A DNA stretch of 64,000 bases from Amycolatopsis xylanica (GCF_900107045.1 NZ_FNON01000001.1:744001-808000), one strand, 5' to 3'; positions 30,015 to 38,841 are shown, counted from the stretch's first letter. Numbers and translations: made by a program. The notes: generated by a model from the letters alone, not told the origin.

Positions 30015-30719
30015 TCAGGCGGCGTGCAGCACGAAGAACAGGAAGACCGGGAAGGTGTTGAGCAGGTGGAAGTCGTCGGGGTACGCCTCGCGCGCGGCGG
30101 GCACCGGAAGTGGTTCGCGGATCACGGAGATCCGGAAGCCCGCCGCCGTGAAGGCCTCGGTCATCGCGCCCAGCGGCCGTTCCCAGAAGCTCAGCTGGGC
30201 GGTGTGGCCGCCCATGTCCCATTCCTCGTCGCGTTTGGACGGTGCGAAGTAGTCGGGCCTGCGCCCGGACATCCGGTGGATGAGATGGTTCGCCATGGGA
30301 TGGTCGACCGAGACGATGAGCCTGCCGCCGGGCTTCAGTACCCGGCGCAGCTCCGCGAGCGGGGCGTCCCAGTCGCGCAGGTAGTGCAGGACCAGCGACG
30401 AGACGACGTCGTCGAAGGCGGCGTCGGGGTAGGGGAGCGGGTCGGTGAGGTCGTGGACCCGCAGGTCCGCCTCGTCGCCGAGTCTGCGGCGGGCCATGTC
30501 GATCATGCCGGCGCTCGCGTCGAAGCCGCTCACGGTGGCGCCGCGGTCGCGGAGCGTTTCGAACAGCGGGCCGGACCCGCAGCCCGCGTCGAGGATGTGC
30601 CTGCCGGTGACGTCTCCGGCGAGTTCGAGCATCGCGGGGCGCTCGTAGTAAGCGTTGTTAAGGCTTGTCTCGTTCACGGCCGAGTAGGCCTCGGCGAGAG
30701 TGTCGTAGCTGTTCGTCAT
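30015..30719 (-). CDS. Class I SAM-dependent methyltransferase
   Basis: A 234-residue methyltransferase. Motif I is ILDAGCGSGPLFE (about 43-55), the acidic residue after strand 2 is in VSGFDASAGMID, and motif IV is DAAFDDVVSSLVLHYL, as in UbiE/methyltransf_11 proteins acting on small molecules. ATG 30719 is preferred because NSYDTLAEAYSAVNE after it is the usual opening; an ATG 6 codons earlier (30737) is possible. It follows the PucR-type regulator gene by about 20 bases on the same strand, so the regulator may control it. The substrate is unknown. Confidence 0.87.
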   Translation of the reverse strand: MTNSYDTLAEAYSAVNETSLNNAYYERPAMLELAGDVTGRHILDAGCGSGPLFETLRDRGATVSGFDASAGMIDMARRRLGDEADLRVHDLTDPLPYPDAAFDDVVSSLVLHYLRDWDAPLAELRRVLKPGGRLIVSVDHPMANHLIHRMSGRRPDYFAPSKRDEEWDMGGHTAQLSFWERPLGAMTEAFTAAGFRISVIREPLPVPAAREAYPDDFHLLNTFPVFLFFVLHAA

Positions 30720-30740
30720 GCCACTCGATAGTGGCACAGC

Positions 30741-31886
30741 TCAGCGATCCTGCGTGGGCCAGTTGAGCAGGCGGGCGCCCAGCACCGCGGCTTCGAGGGT
30801 GAAGCGGTGCGCGGGGTCGCGGGGGTCGTACCCGGTGAGCTGCTGGATGCGGTCGAGCCGGTAGGTGATGGTCCGGACGCTGAGGAACAGCCGCCGTGCC
30901 GTTTCGGCGGCGATGCCGCTGGACGCGAAGTAGCCGGTGAGAGTGTCGAGCAGTGGCCGGGCGCCGCCCCTGGTCTGGTTCAGCGGGTCGAGCACGGTAG
31001 TGACCAGGTCGACGAGCGCGGCGCGGTCGCGGAAGAGCACCTGGTAGACGAGCAGCTCGCTGGCATTGAGGACGCGGGTGGCCAAGCCGAGTGAGGTGGC
31101 CAGCTCGAGCGCGGTGCGGGCCTCCTCGTAGGACCGGACGACCCCGCTGGGGCCGGGGTGCGCGCGGCCGACGCCGATCTGCCAGGCGCCGGTAAGCGTC
31201 TTCTCGATCTGCTTGGCGAACTCGTCGGGCACGCGGGTGTCCGTGCCGGGCGCGATGCAGAGCAGGAGCCCGTCCTTGGTGGTGATCAGGACGTCGTGGG
31301 TGTCGAATCGGCCCAGCAGCGCGGACTCGATGTGCACGGTCGTCGTGTCGTCGTCGGCGAAGGGGACGCCTGCCCGGACGGCCGCGACGACGTAGCCGGC
31401 GGCGAGGCGGAAGCCGAAGCGTTCGGCCCGCTCGGCGAGACGGCCGAGATCGGCGCGGCCGTACAGCAGGTCGTCGATGAACTCACGGCGGTCGGCGCCT
31501 TCGCGCCGCAGCACCAGGCGGCGCGCGCCGTCATAGCCGTCGGCGAGCGCGACGACCGCGTCGTCGGCGGCGCGCAGCACGGCCTCGGCGATCGTGATCA
31601 CCTGGTCTTTTCCGCGCGCGGCGGTGATCGCGGGCAATGTGCGCCAGGTCATCCAGCTCGCGCTGAGGTAGAGGTCGATGAGCGCGCGCAGCGGGACGTC
31701 CTGCTCGGCCGCGGCGGCGCCGAGCGCGCGCCGCGAGTCGAGTTCGCGGTGCGCGAGACGGCGGCCCGTCGCGCTGACCACGTCGAGCATGTCGACCCAT
31801 CCGTCGAGGAAATCCGCTGCTACACCCGCGTCGCGCGCGGCTCGGGCGGTGACGTCCCGCCGATGCCGTTCCCGTCCCGTCGCCAC
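30741..31886 (-). CDS. PucR/CdaR-type transcriptional regulator
   Basis: A 381-residue regulator. The C-terminal PucR helix-turn-helix is clear: LLDTLTGYFASSGIAAETAR and LSVRTITYRLDRIQQLTGYDP (given by their ends), then FTLEAAVLGARLL. A GGDEF-like/CdaR central domain is at about 150-290 and the N-terminal helical sensor at 1-140. GTG 31886 has GAGGGGG ahead. It is followed closely by the methyltransferase gene. The effector is not evident. Confidence 0.9.
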   Translation of the reverse strand: MATGRERHRRDVTARAARDAGVAADFLDGWVDMLDVVSATGRRLAHRELDSRRALGAAAAEQDVPLRALIDLYLSASWMTWRTLPAITAARGKDQVITIAEAVLRAADDAVVALADGYDGARRLVLRREGADRREFIDDLLYGRADLGRLAERAERFGFRLAAGYVVAAVRAGVPFADDDTTTVHIESALLGRFDTHDVLITTKDGLLLCIAPGTDTRVPDEFAKQIEKTLTGAWQIGVGRAHPGPSGVVRSYEEARTALELATSLGLATRVLNASELLVYQVLFRDRAALVDLVTTVLDPLNQTRGGARPLLDTLTGYFASSGIAAETARRLFLSVRTITYRLDRIQQLTGYDPRDPAHRFTLEAAVLGARLLNWPTQDR

Positions 31887-32097
31887 TCAGGCCCCCTCGA
31901 TGATCGTTTGCCTGGATCAGGCAGCGAGTCTGGCGCGACGATAGCCGAGAGCGCGAGTACCTCTGATGATCTTTGCCGGAACCCGGCAAGGAAGAGCGGG
32001 TGAATCTGGCCGGGTGGCCGTCTGGTTTCGCCGGTGCCGGGCTCAGCAGTATGAGCATCCGGTTTCGGGGGTCGAAACCACTTTCCGGGGAGGTTCG

Positions 32098-32210
32098 ATG
32101 AAGAGCTTCATGCGAAGAACAGCGACCATCGGCACGGCCTGCGTGCTCGCGCCGTCGCTTCGAGTGAGCTGCGGTACGCCGACTTGTCGGTGACGGACGC
32201 GGGGCGCTGA
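32098..32210 (+). pseudogene. Small peptide gene, apparently frameshifted
   Basis: ATG 32098 has a good ribosome site (GGGGAGG, 32087-32093). Read straight, it gives 31 residues ending at TGA 32193 (MKSFMRRTATIGTACVLAP then an unlikely tail). If one G were restored in the GCGCC at about 32150 (GCGGCC), the frame would run to TGA 32210 as 37 residues with the tail AVASSELRYADLSVTDAGR, and would stop just before a terminator stem. This looks like a short basic-hydrophobic leader with a polar tail. A real frameshift, a sequencing error and chance are all possible. Function unknown. Confidence 0.35.
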
Positions 32211-32213
32211 GCG

Positions 32214-32244
32214 GAAGGGCCCGGGCGTGGGGGCCGGGCCCTTC
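32214..32244 (+). terminator. Terminator-like stem after the small ORF
   Basis: GAAGGGCCCGG (32214-32224) pairs with CCGGGCCCTTC (32234-32244) over 11 bp, followed by TCTCC rather than a full U-run. It begins 4 bases after TGA 32210. Confidence 0.6.
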
Positions 32245-32268
32245 TCTCCGTGCGGTCGGCTTGATCTT

Positions 32269-32317
32269 CGCGAAACCCGAGTTTGGGCCATTCACTGGCC
32301 AAAACTCGGGTTTCGCG
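32269..32317. repeat. Strong 21-bp inverted repeat
   Basis: Left arm 32269-32289 (CGCGAAACCCGAGTTT plus GGGCC) and right arm 32297-32317 pair at 20 of 21 positions around the loop ATTCACT. The family seems different from the two recurrent ones and appears once in this window. It may terminate transcription from both sides. Confidence 0.7.
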
Positions 32318-32354
32318 TACGCGGATGGACGACACGCGTACGCGGATGGACGAC
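32315..32354. repeat. Two tandem copies of a 21-base unit
   Basis: GCGTACGCGGATGGACGAC occurs at 32315-32333 and 32336-32354, period 21. It overlaps the end of the hairpin and stops 8 bases before the SGNH hydrolase stop codon. No function is evident. Confidence 0.75.
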
Positions 32355-32362
32355 GCGCCCGG

Positions 32363-33058
32363 TCAGGGAAGCGGGCCGGACGCGGGGCGGGCCCGGACCT
32401 GGTGGTCCGGGCCCGGCTCGTCGGCGTGCGCCCACGAGTGGGGTGGGGGCACGCCCGCCGCGTCGAGCCAGGCTTCGGCCAGGATGCGGTGGCCGAGCGC
32501 GCTCGGGTGGACGCCGTCCGGGGCGAGGGTGGCCGCGCCGTGGTCGGCGGCCGCGCGGGGCATCACCAGGTCCGCACGGACCAGGCGGGCGCCGAACTCG
32601 GCCGCCACTTCGCGGGCGACCTCGACGCGGGGTGCGAGGTCGTCCATCCAGCTGTGCTGCTCGGCTTTGACCGGCAGGAGGAATGGCGTGATGACGAACA
32701 GGTCCGCCGGGAGGTGGCCGCGGGTCTGGGCGAGGACGCTGGTGTACGCCGCGCGGAAGCGGTCGATCGGGCTGGGGAGGCCACGGTCGAAGGTGCGCCA
32801 GGTGTCGTTGATGCCGATCTTGACCGTGACGACCGTCGGGCGCTCGGCGAGGACGTCGGTGGCCCAGCGGGCCTCCATGTCATAGACGCGGTTGCCGTTG
32901 AGGCCTTTGTTGAGCACGGTCGGCGCCGTCAGGCGGGCCGCGATCCGGCGGACGTAGCCGGTGCCGAGTGACCGGGGATCCGAGCGGTCGCGGCCCGAGT
33001 CGGTGATCGAGTCGCCGATGAAGAGCAGCCGGTCGTGCGCGGTGAACGGGCCGGTCAT
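32363..33058 (-). CDS. SGNH/GDSL hydrolase of the glycan locus
   Basis: A 231-residue esterase-type SGNH hydrolase. Block I is LLFIGDSITDSG (catalytic Ser in GDS), block III GINDTW (Asn), and block V DGVHPS (Asp, His). There is no signal peptide, so it acts in the cytoplasm, where it may deacetylate imported sugars. ATG 33058 overlaps the stop of the isomerase gene (ATGA), and the upstream two genes are overlapped likewise, so the three form one translational unit under the operator at 34968. The acetyl-sugar substrate is inferred. Confidence 0.88.
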   Translation of the reverse strand: MTGPFTAHDRLLFIGDSITDSGRDRSDPRSLGTGYVRRIAARLTAPTVLNKGLNGNRVYDMEARWATDVLAERPTVVTVKIGINDTWRTFDRGLPSPIDRFRAAYTSVLAQTRGHLPADLFVITPFLLPVKAEQHSWMDDLAPRVEVAREVAAEFGARLVRADLVMPRAAADHGAATLAPDGVHPSALGHRILAEAWLDAAGVPPPHSWAHADEPGPDHQVRARPASGPLP

Positions 33059-33816
33059 GTCTCCGAGCCGATCAGCTCTCGCAGCGACTGGGCCTCGCCG
33101 GTGAGCAGCTCGGGATCGTTGCCTGGCACGAATTCGAGCAGTGCGTCGAGCGGGCGGTCCAGCGACTCCAGCACCTTGAACACCTCTGTCCACAAGGGAG
33201 CCCGCGCGGTGAGGAGCCGGCGCTCGTTGGCGGGCCACCAGGAGAAGACGTGGACGGCGCGCAGGTGGTCGAGTACCAGCCGCAGGCCCGCCAAGGCGGG
33301 CTCGTCCGGGAGATCCTGGGGCGGCTGCCAGTAAGTGCCGAGGTTGGCGCGGCCGACCTCCTCCAGCAGCTGGACGGTCGACTCGGCGGTGTCGGTGAGC
33401 GTGCCGCCGTGGAACTCGAGCGCGACCTCGATGCCGTGGTCAGCCGCGATGTCGGCGGCCTCGCGCAGCCCGGCGACCACCTGCTCGCGCTCGTCCGGCT
33501 CGACGTCGGCCGAGCCGGATTTGCCCGCCCACACGCGGATGCGGGGCGCGCCGATCTGCTCCGCGGTCGCGGCGATCTCCTTGAACTGCCCGGCTTCGCC
33601 ATGCGTGGCACGGAAATACGAGCCGTACGAACCGCAGGTGAGCTCGTGGCGGGCCATGGCTTCGCGGGCGCGGCCGAGTCCCCAGTCGTCACCGGGACGG
33701 ACGTGGACGTCCGCGCCCCATTCGATCACTTTCAGGCCGGCCGTGGCAGCCCGCTCGGCGACGTCGTCGACGTCGAGGCGGCGCAAGGTCACCGAGCACA
33801 GTCCGGGGCGGATCAC
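33055..33816 (-). CDS. Sugar phosphate isomerase/epimerase (xylose-isomerase-like TIM barrel)
   Basis: A 253-residue TIM-barrel protein of the AP-endonuclease-2 superfamily. Features are GLKVIEWGADVHV (first metal-site Glu), the strand IRVWAGKSG, the metal-binding EVALEFHGG and the closing Glu in DALLEFVPG. Such enzymes interconvert keto and aldo sugars or epimerise them. GTG 33816 overlaps the stop of the Gfo/Idh gene (GTGA). Together with that oxidoreductase it suggests catabolism of an unusual sugar or uronate; the substrate cannot be read. Confidence 0.85.
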   Translation of the reverse strand: MIRPGLCSVTLRRLDVDDVAERAATAGLKVIEWGADVHVRPGDDWGLGRAREAMARHELTCGSYGSYFRATHGEAGQFKEIAATAEQIGAPRIRVWAGKSGSADVEPDEREQVVAGLREAADIAADHGIEVALEFHGGTLTDTAESTVQLLEEVGRANLGTYWQPPQDLPDEPALAGLRLVLDHLRAVHVFSWWPANERRLLTARAPLWTEVFKVLESLDRPLDALLEFVPGNDPELLTGEAQSLRELIGSET

Positions 33817-34955
33817 AGCGTCAGCTCCCCGAGCTCGATGCGGCGGCCTTCCCGCGAGGACTGGAGACCGGCCTCCGCGACACGCAGGCCGCGCGCGCCC
33901 GCCATGAAGTCGTAGTGGTTGGGCTCGTCGTCGACCACGTGGCGGATGAACTGCTCCCACTGGGCCTTGAACCCGTTGTCGAACTCCGCGTTGTCGGGCA
34001 CCTCCTGCCACTGCTCGCGGAACGGCTCGTTCTGCGCGAGGTCCGGGTTCCAGACCGGCTTGGGCGTGGCGACGCGCGGCTGGATCTTGCAGCCGTGCAG
34101 CCCGGCGACCGCGCTGCCGTGCGTGCCGTCGACCTGGAACTCGACCAGCTCGTCGCGGTTGACGCGCACGCACCACGAGGAGTTGATCTGCGCGATGATC
34201 CCGCCCGCCAGCTCGAAGATGCCGTACGCGGAGTCGTCGGCGGTGGCGGCGTACTTCTCGCCGCGCTCGTCGTAGCGCTCCGGCACGTGCGTGACCGCCT
34301 TGGCGGTGACGGATTCGACGCGGCCGAAGAGGTTCTCCAGCACATAGCTCCAGTGGCAGAACATGTCGAGCACGATGCCGCCGCCGTCTTCGGCGCGGTA
34401 GTTCCAGCTGGGGCGCTGCGCGGACTGCCAGTCGCCCTCGAACACCCAGTAGCCGAACTCGCCGCGCACCGAGAGGATCCGGCCGAAGAAGCCGGAGTCG
34501 ATGAGGCGCTTCAGCTTGAGCAGGCCCGGCAGGTAAAGCTTGTCATGCACGACACCGTTCTTAACACCGGCGGCCTCGGCGCGCCTGGCGAGGTCGAGCG
34601 CGCCTTCGAGGGTCTCGGCGGTCGGCTTCTCGGTGTAGACGTGGCGCTCGGCGTCCATGGCCGCGATGAGCGACTTCTCGCGCGCCTGGGTGAGCTGGGC
34701 GTCGAAGTAGACCGGATAATCACTGTCCGATAGCGCCGTATCGAGATCGGTCGTCCAGTTCTCCAGCCCGTGCCGCCGCGCGATGTCGCGCAGCTTGTCG
34801 GCGTTGCGGCCGACGAGCATCGGCTCCAGCTCGACCCGGGTGCCGTCGGCGAGTTCGACCCCGCCCTGCTCGCGGATCGCGAGCACCGAGCGCACCAGGT
34901 GCTGGCGGTATCCCATCCGTCCGGTCACGCCGTTCATGACCACGCCGAGCTTCAT
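33813..34955 (-). CDS. Gfo/Idh/MocA-family oxidoreductase
   Basis: A 380-residue NAD(P)-dependent sugar dehydrogenase-like protein. The N-terminal Rossmann part starts MKLGVVMNGVTGRMGYRQH; the family EKP motif is TEKPTAETLEGA (about 105-116), and the C-terminal beta-sheet domain with GGGIVLDMFCHWSYVL follows. The His in DMFCHW fits the catalytic histidine position. ATG 34955 has GGAGGACGA ahead. The operator GAAAGCGCTTTC lies directly upstream, so this is the first gene of a LacI-controlled three-gene operon. Confidence 0.9.
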   Translation of the reverse strand: MKLGVVMNGVTGRMGYRQHLVRSVLAIREQGGVELADGTRVELEPMLVGRNADKLRDIARRHGLENWTTDLDTALSDSDYPVYFDAQLTQAREKSLIAAMDAERHVYTEKPTAETLEGALDLARRAEAAGVKNGVVHDKLYLPGLLKLKRLIDSGFFGRILSVRGEFGYWVFEGDWQSAQRPSWNYRAEDGGGIVLDMFCHWSYVLENLFGRVESVTAKAVTHVPERYDERGEKYAATADDSAYGIFELAGGIIAQINSSWCVRVNRDELVEFQVDGTHGSAVAGLHGCKIQPRVATPKPVWNPDLAQNEPFREQWQEVPDNAEFDNGFKAQWEQFIRHVVDDEPNHYDFMAGARGLRVAEAGLQSSREGRRIELGELTL

Positions 34956-34967
34956 TCGTCCTCCTTC

Positions 34968-34981
34968 TGAAAGCGCTTTCC
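34968..34981. promoter_or_regulatory. LacI-type operator before the Gfo/Idh operon
   Basis: GAAAGCGCTTTC (34969-34980) is a perfect palindrome with the CG centre typical of LacI-family operators. It sits 13 bases upstream of the Gfo/Idh start and 40 bases after the end of the LacI gene at 35022. A near-identical AAGCGCTT site lies before the ABC transporter operon (42036-42049). Binding by the product of 35022-36050 is inference. Confidence 0.75.
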
Positions 34982-35021
34982 CATGGTAGGTCGGCGCAGG
35001 TTTCACCCGAGCACCGCGTCC

Positions 35022-36050
35022 TCAGCGCGCGGTGCTCTCCCGTAGTACGACCTCGCCGGTCACCTGATGGATCCTCGGCTCTCCGAGCCGGTCGGAGAGC
35101 GCGAATTCGAAGGCCTGCTCACCCATCGACTCGATCGGCACGCGCACCGTCGTGAGCGAGGGCCTGATGTCCCGCAACGTGATGATGTCGTCGAACCCCG
35201 CCACCGCGATGTCCTGCGGCACGCGCAGGCCACGGTCACGGCACGCGGCCATCGCGCCGACGGCCATCACGTCGTTCACCGCGAAGACACAGCCGTCGCG
35301 GAAACCGTCGTCGAGCAGCCGCACCATGGCCTGGTAGCCGCCGTCGCGGGTGAACACGGTGTGCAGCACCCGTTTCGGCGGCAGCGCGACACCTTGGTGG
35401 GCGAGCGCCTCGCGGAACCCGGTCACCCGGTCCCGCGAGGTCAGCAGCTCCGGCGGCCCGGCGAGCACCGCGAACGAGCGATGCCCGAGACCGGCGAGGC
35501 CCTTGGCCAGATCGGCCGCGCCCCGCCGGTTCTCGAGCAGCACCGTGTCGAACGGCAGCTTCCGCTGGCCGATCACCACCGCGCGGCCCTCGGCAGCTTC
35601 GAAGGCGCGCAGCTCGTCGGTCAGCCGCCGTTGCAGCGAACGGTTTTCCACCCGCGAACCGGCCAGGATGACCGCCCTGGCCCGCTGCCCGCGCAGCGTC
35701 GAGACGTACTCCAGCTCGTTCTCGGGATGGTTCGCGGTGCTGGCGATGGTCACCGTCAGCCGGTGCCGTGCGGCCACCCGCATGACACCGGCGGCGATCG
35801 AGGAGAAATACGGGTCGACGATGTCGTGCACCAGCAGCCCGACCACGGTGCCACGCCCGCGCGCCATCGCCTGCGCCGGCCCGTTCGCGGTGTACTGCAG
35901 CCGTCTCGCCGCCTGCAGCACGGACTTGCGCAGCTCACCGCCGACCTGGCGGTTGCCGCCGTTGAGCACGCGTGACGCCGTCGCCAGCGAAACGCCTGCC
36001 TCACGGGCGACGTCTGCCAGAGTCGCCGAACCCGCGACGCGCTGCGCCAT
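35022..36050 (-). CDS. LacI-family regulator of the PL6/GH29 glycan locus
   Basis: A 342-residue regulator. The N-terminal helix-turn-helix TLADVAREAGVSLATASRVLN is followed by the hinge helix region PAQAMARGRGTVVGLLV and a periplasmic-binding-protein-like domain (about 65-335). ATG 36050 has CGAGGAGGAAG ahead. It lies within the minus-strand glycan cluster, between the lyase and the Gfo/Idh operon, and the two AAGCGCTT palindromes of this region are its natural targets. The inducer is unknown, probably a sugar released by the lyase or fucosidase. Confidence 0.92.
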   Translation of the reverse strand: MAQRVAGSATLADVAREAGVSLATASRVLNGGNRQVGGELRKSVLQAARRLQYTANGPAQAMARGRGTVVGLLVHDIVDPYFSSIAAGVMRVAARHRLTVTIASTANHPENELEYVSTLRGQRARAVILAGSRVENRSLQRRLTDELRAFEAAEGRAVVIGQRKLPFDTVLLENRRGAADLAKGLAGLGHRSFAVLAGPPELLTSRDRVTGFREALAHQGVALPPKRVLHTVFTRDGGYQAMVRLLDDGFRDGCVFAVNDVMAVGAMAACRDRGLRVPQDIAVAGFDDIITLRDIRPSLTTVRVPIESMGEQAFEFALSDRLGEPRIHQVTGEVVLRESTAR

Positions 36051-36076
36051 GCTTCCTCCTCGATCGGCCCGGGGGC

Positions 36077-37519
36077 CTACGGTGCGTTGGGCCCGACGTC
36101 CGCGGTGGTGAGCGGGTGCGCGCACGGGCCGCAGGTGCTGTACTCGTCGGCGCCGACGTCGCGCTGGGCACCGCGGGCCTGGCCGTCGATGTCCGTGGTG
36201 ACCGGCGCGGGGGAGTAGGTCGCCGCGTTGATCGCCGGGCTGCCGGCCGAAAGCCGCGAGACCCCGTCGGAGCCCGCCACCAGCAGCGGGTTCGCCCTGG
36301 TGAAGGTACCGGCGGGGACGTTACCGTTGCCGGCGGCGCCGTAGAGGATGTTGCCGGACCAGGTGAAGTTCGTGGTGTTGCCCATCGCCACCAGGTCGCC
36401 GGTGTCGCCGACGAACAGGTTGTCCACGATCTTGCAGTCGGTCGGCTCGAACGGGCGGGTGGTCTCGCCGGACAGCGTGCTGGTGTTGTTCAGCAGCGTG
36501 TTGTGCGCGATCAGCACGCGGTCGGCCGCGTCGTTGCCACGCCGCGCGGTCTCGGACTCCCCGGGGAGGTGGTCGCGTTCGGACCCGCTGCCGACCACCA
36601 GCGCGCGGCTCTTGGGGTCCAAGAGGCCTGACACGTAGTTGTTGACGATGACGTGGTCGTTGCCGTAGATCCGGATGCCCTCTTTGCCGTTCAGGATGTA
36701 GTTCGACTCGACGCGGGTGCCGTTGCCGTGGCGCAGCACGATGCCGCCGACGCTGTTGCGGATCGTGTTGTTCCGGATGGTGTTGCCCGACGACTTGACC
36801 GAGATCGCCTCGGGGTCGCCGTTGGCCCGCTCGAACAGGTTGTACTCGACCTTGGCGCCCGCGACGCTCAGCGCGCGCTTGCTGATGCCGAGGCGGATCG
36901 GCTCGCCGCCGTTGTCGCCTGCGTAGCTGTGGTCGGAGAAGTAGTTGCGGTAGATCTGGACACCCTGGGCCATGTCCGTGTCGTTGTCGCCTTCGACGCA
37001 GAGCATGACGCCGAGGGTGGTCTTGTGGTGGAAGTGGTTGCGGTCGACCTTGGTGTCGTTCGCGCGGACCATCACCCAGTGCAGGCCCTCGATGTCGGCG
37101 AACTGCAGGTCGTTGCGGGTCAGCCGGATGTGCGAGTTCGACGGCGCGAGGTCGAGCGTGGTGCTCTGCCGCAGCGCGAAGCCGCTGATGGTGATCCACG
37201 ACGAGTTGCTGATAACGAAGCTGTTCTCGCCGCGCAGGATCGCGCCCCCGCGCGACTGCGAGACGATGGTGATCGGGAAGTCTTCTTCGCCGTTCTTGTT
37301 GGCGATGGTGATCTGGCTGCCCGCGGGCACGGTGTAGTCACCGTTCGCCAGCGTGATCACGGTGCCCGGCGTCGCCGAGTTGATCGCGTTCTGCAGCGCG
37401 GCGATCGAATTGACGGTCACACCCTGGGTGGTGGCGGACGCCGGCGTGGTCGTCAACCACGGCACTGTGGCCACCACCGCGCCGAGCGCGGCGGTGTTGA
37501 GGAACGTTCTGCGGTCCAT
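36077..37519 (-). CDS. Secreted PL6-family polysaccharide lyase (alginate/chondroitin B lyase-like)
   Basis: A 480-residue right-handed parallel beta-helix enzyme. The N-terminus is a Tat-like signal (RRTFLNTAALGA, ending ASA). Repeated beta-helix coils run from about 45 to 430 (e.g. GGIVLRHGNGTRVESNYI, GIRIYGNDHVIVNNYV). The PL6 catalytic Lys is in ISVKSSGN and the Arg in VLRHGNG, matching the Lys/Arg pair of chondroitinase B and alginate lyases; the Ca-site Asn/Glu region EPIRLGIS and GDPEAIS is present. It cleaves a uronate-containing polymer by beta-elimination. The clustering with a fucosidase argues against plain alginate as the only substrate. Confidence 0.88.
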   Translation of the reverse strand: MDRRTFLNTAALGAVVATVPWLTTTPASATTQGVTVNSIAALQNAINSATPGTVITLANGDYTVPAGSQITIANKNGEEDFPITIVSQSRGGAILRGENSFVISNSSWITISGFALRQSTTLDLAPSNSHIRLTRNDLQFADIEGLHWVMVRANDTKVDRNHFHHKTTLGVMLCVEGDNDTDMAQGVQIYRNYFSDHSYAGDNGGEPIRLGISKRALSVAGAKVEYNLFERANGDPEAISVKSSGNTIRNNTIRNSVGGIVLRHGNGTRVESNYILNGKEGIRIYGNDHVIVNNYVSGLLDPKSRALVVGSGSERDHLPGESETARRGNDAADRVLIAHNTLLNNTSTLSGETTRPFEPTDCKIVDNLFVGDTGDLVAMGNTTNFTWSGNILYGAAGNGNVPAGTFTRANPLLVAGSDGVSRLSAGSPAINAATYSPAPVTTDIDGQARGAQRDVGADEYSTCGPCAHPLTTADVGPNAP

Positions 37520-37532
37520 GATGACTCCAATG

Positions 37533-38816
37533 TCAATCAGCGGAGGGGATGAGAAACAGTTCGACGACGGGGACAGGGGTGTTCGGACGGCGCGTCGGCA
37601 GCCGGAGGGTGAGCGTGCCCTCGGGCTGCCCGCCCATCCGGGTGTTCTGGGCTGGCCGGTCCGGGTCGATCCGGACCTGCTCGATCTCCGAGGCGTCGTT
37701 CAGCAGCTGGGCGTAGCGCACGCGCCCGGCCAGCCCCGGCAGGTGCACGTGATGCAGCGGCCAGGCGAACAGGTGGAGGTAAAGCCGGTCACCTCGCTGG
37801 GTGAACCGGGTGTCTGAGGGGGCGGTGAATTCGGACGGGCCACAGCCGTGGATGGCGCGATCGTGGCGGTCCATCCAGCGGCCCAGCTCGGCGAGCACCG
37901 CGCGCGCGTCGGGGTCGATCTCGCCCCGGCCGTTCGGGCCGACGTTGAGCAGCAGGTTGCCGCCCTTCGACACGCCGTCGACGAGCATCCGGATGAGCAG
38001 CTCGGGGCTCTTCCAGTCGAGGTTGTCGCGGTCGTAGCCCCAGCTGCCGTTGAGCGTCTGGCAGGCCTCCCAGATCACCGGCACGCCGTCGCGCTTCATC
38101 GGCCCGGACGGCTGGTACTGCTCGGGGGTGATGAAGTCGCCGGGGATGCCGGTGCGGTCGTTGACCAGGATGCCGGGCTGGAGTTCGCGGACCAGCTTGA
38201 GCAGTTCCGGCGCCGCCCAGGCGTCCGCGCCCTTGCCGCCCCACCATTCCTCGCGGCCCTCGTAGGAGAAGTCGAAGAACAGGTAGTCGATCGTGCCGTA
38301 GCGGGTGAGCAGCTCGCGGACCTGGCCGTGCAGGTACTTCTGGTACTCGGCGATGTCGCGGTCTTTGTTAGCCGCGATGTACTCGGCGTCGTCGCGGCGA
38401 GGGTGCGTGCCGTCGATCGGGAACGACGGGTGGTGCCAGTCGATCAGCGAGTGGTAGAAGCCGACCTTGAGGCCCTCGTCGCGGCAGGCCTCGACGAACG
38501 GTCCCAGCAGATCCTTGCCGTACGGGGTGTTCTTGACCGAGAAGTCGGTGAGATCGCTGTCCCACAAGCAGAATCCGTCGTGGTGCTTGGTGGTGAGCAC
38601 GACGTAGCGCATCCCGGCGGTCTTCGCGGCACGCGCCCACTCGCGCGGGTCGTACTTGTCGGGCTCGAAGTGGTCGAAGTAGACGCGGTACTGCTCGTCT
38701 GTCAGCTTCTCGCGGTTCTGGACCCATTCGTGCCGCGCGGCCAATGAGTACAGTCCCCAGTGGACGAACATGCCGAATCGGTCGTGGGTGAACCAGGTGG
38801 TGTCGGTGGAACTCAC
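37533..38816 (-). CDS. GH29 alpha-L-fucosidase
   Basis: A 427-residue glycoside hydrolase. The GH29 opening FGMFVHWGLYS, then YVVLTTKHHDGFCLW and the nucleophile strand YLFFDFSYEG (Asp) are diagnostic; GGNLLLNVGPNGRGEID is the conserved later block. No signal peptide is visible, so it probably removes fucose from imported oligosaccharides in the cytoplasm. It sits between the ABC permease genes and the lyase, in the same orientation and with short gaps (13-25 bases). Substrate linkage is not readable. Confidence 0.92.
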   Translation of the reverse strand: MSSTDTTWFTHDRFGMFVHWGLYSLAARHEWVQNREKLTDEQYRVYFDHFEPDKYDPREWARAAKTAGMRYVVLTTKHHDGFCLWDSDLTDFSVKNTPYGKDLLGPFVEACRDEGLKVGFYHSLIDWHHPSFPIDGTHPRRDDAEYIAANKDRDIAEYQKYLHGQVRELLTRYGTIDYLFFDFSYEGREEWWGGKGADAWAAPELLKLVRELQPGILVNDRTGIPGDFITPEQYQPSGPMKRDGVPVIWEACQTLNGSWGYDRDNLDWKSPELLIRMLVDGVSKGGNLLLNVGPNGRGEIDPDARAVLAELGRWMDRHDRAIHGCGPSEFTAPSDTRFTQRGDRLYLHLFAWPLHHVHLPGLAGRVRYAQLLNDASEIEQVRIDPDRPAQNTRMGGQPEGTLTLRLPTRRPNTPVPVVELFLIPSAD

Positions 38817-38841
38817 GCCAGTTGTGCTCCTTTGTGGATAC

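Larger units (their letters stand above)
31887..32362. other. Gene-poor stretch with a broken small ORF, a terminator and a hairpin
   Basis: Between the PucR-type gene and the SGNH hydrolase stop. It contains a small ORF with a good ribosome site (32098), a terminator-like stem (32214-32244), a strong 21-bp hairpin (32269-32317) and a 21-base tandem repeat (32315-32354), each listed separately. Nothing else convincing is seen in 31887-32080 beyond room for the PucR promoter. Confidence 0.5.
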
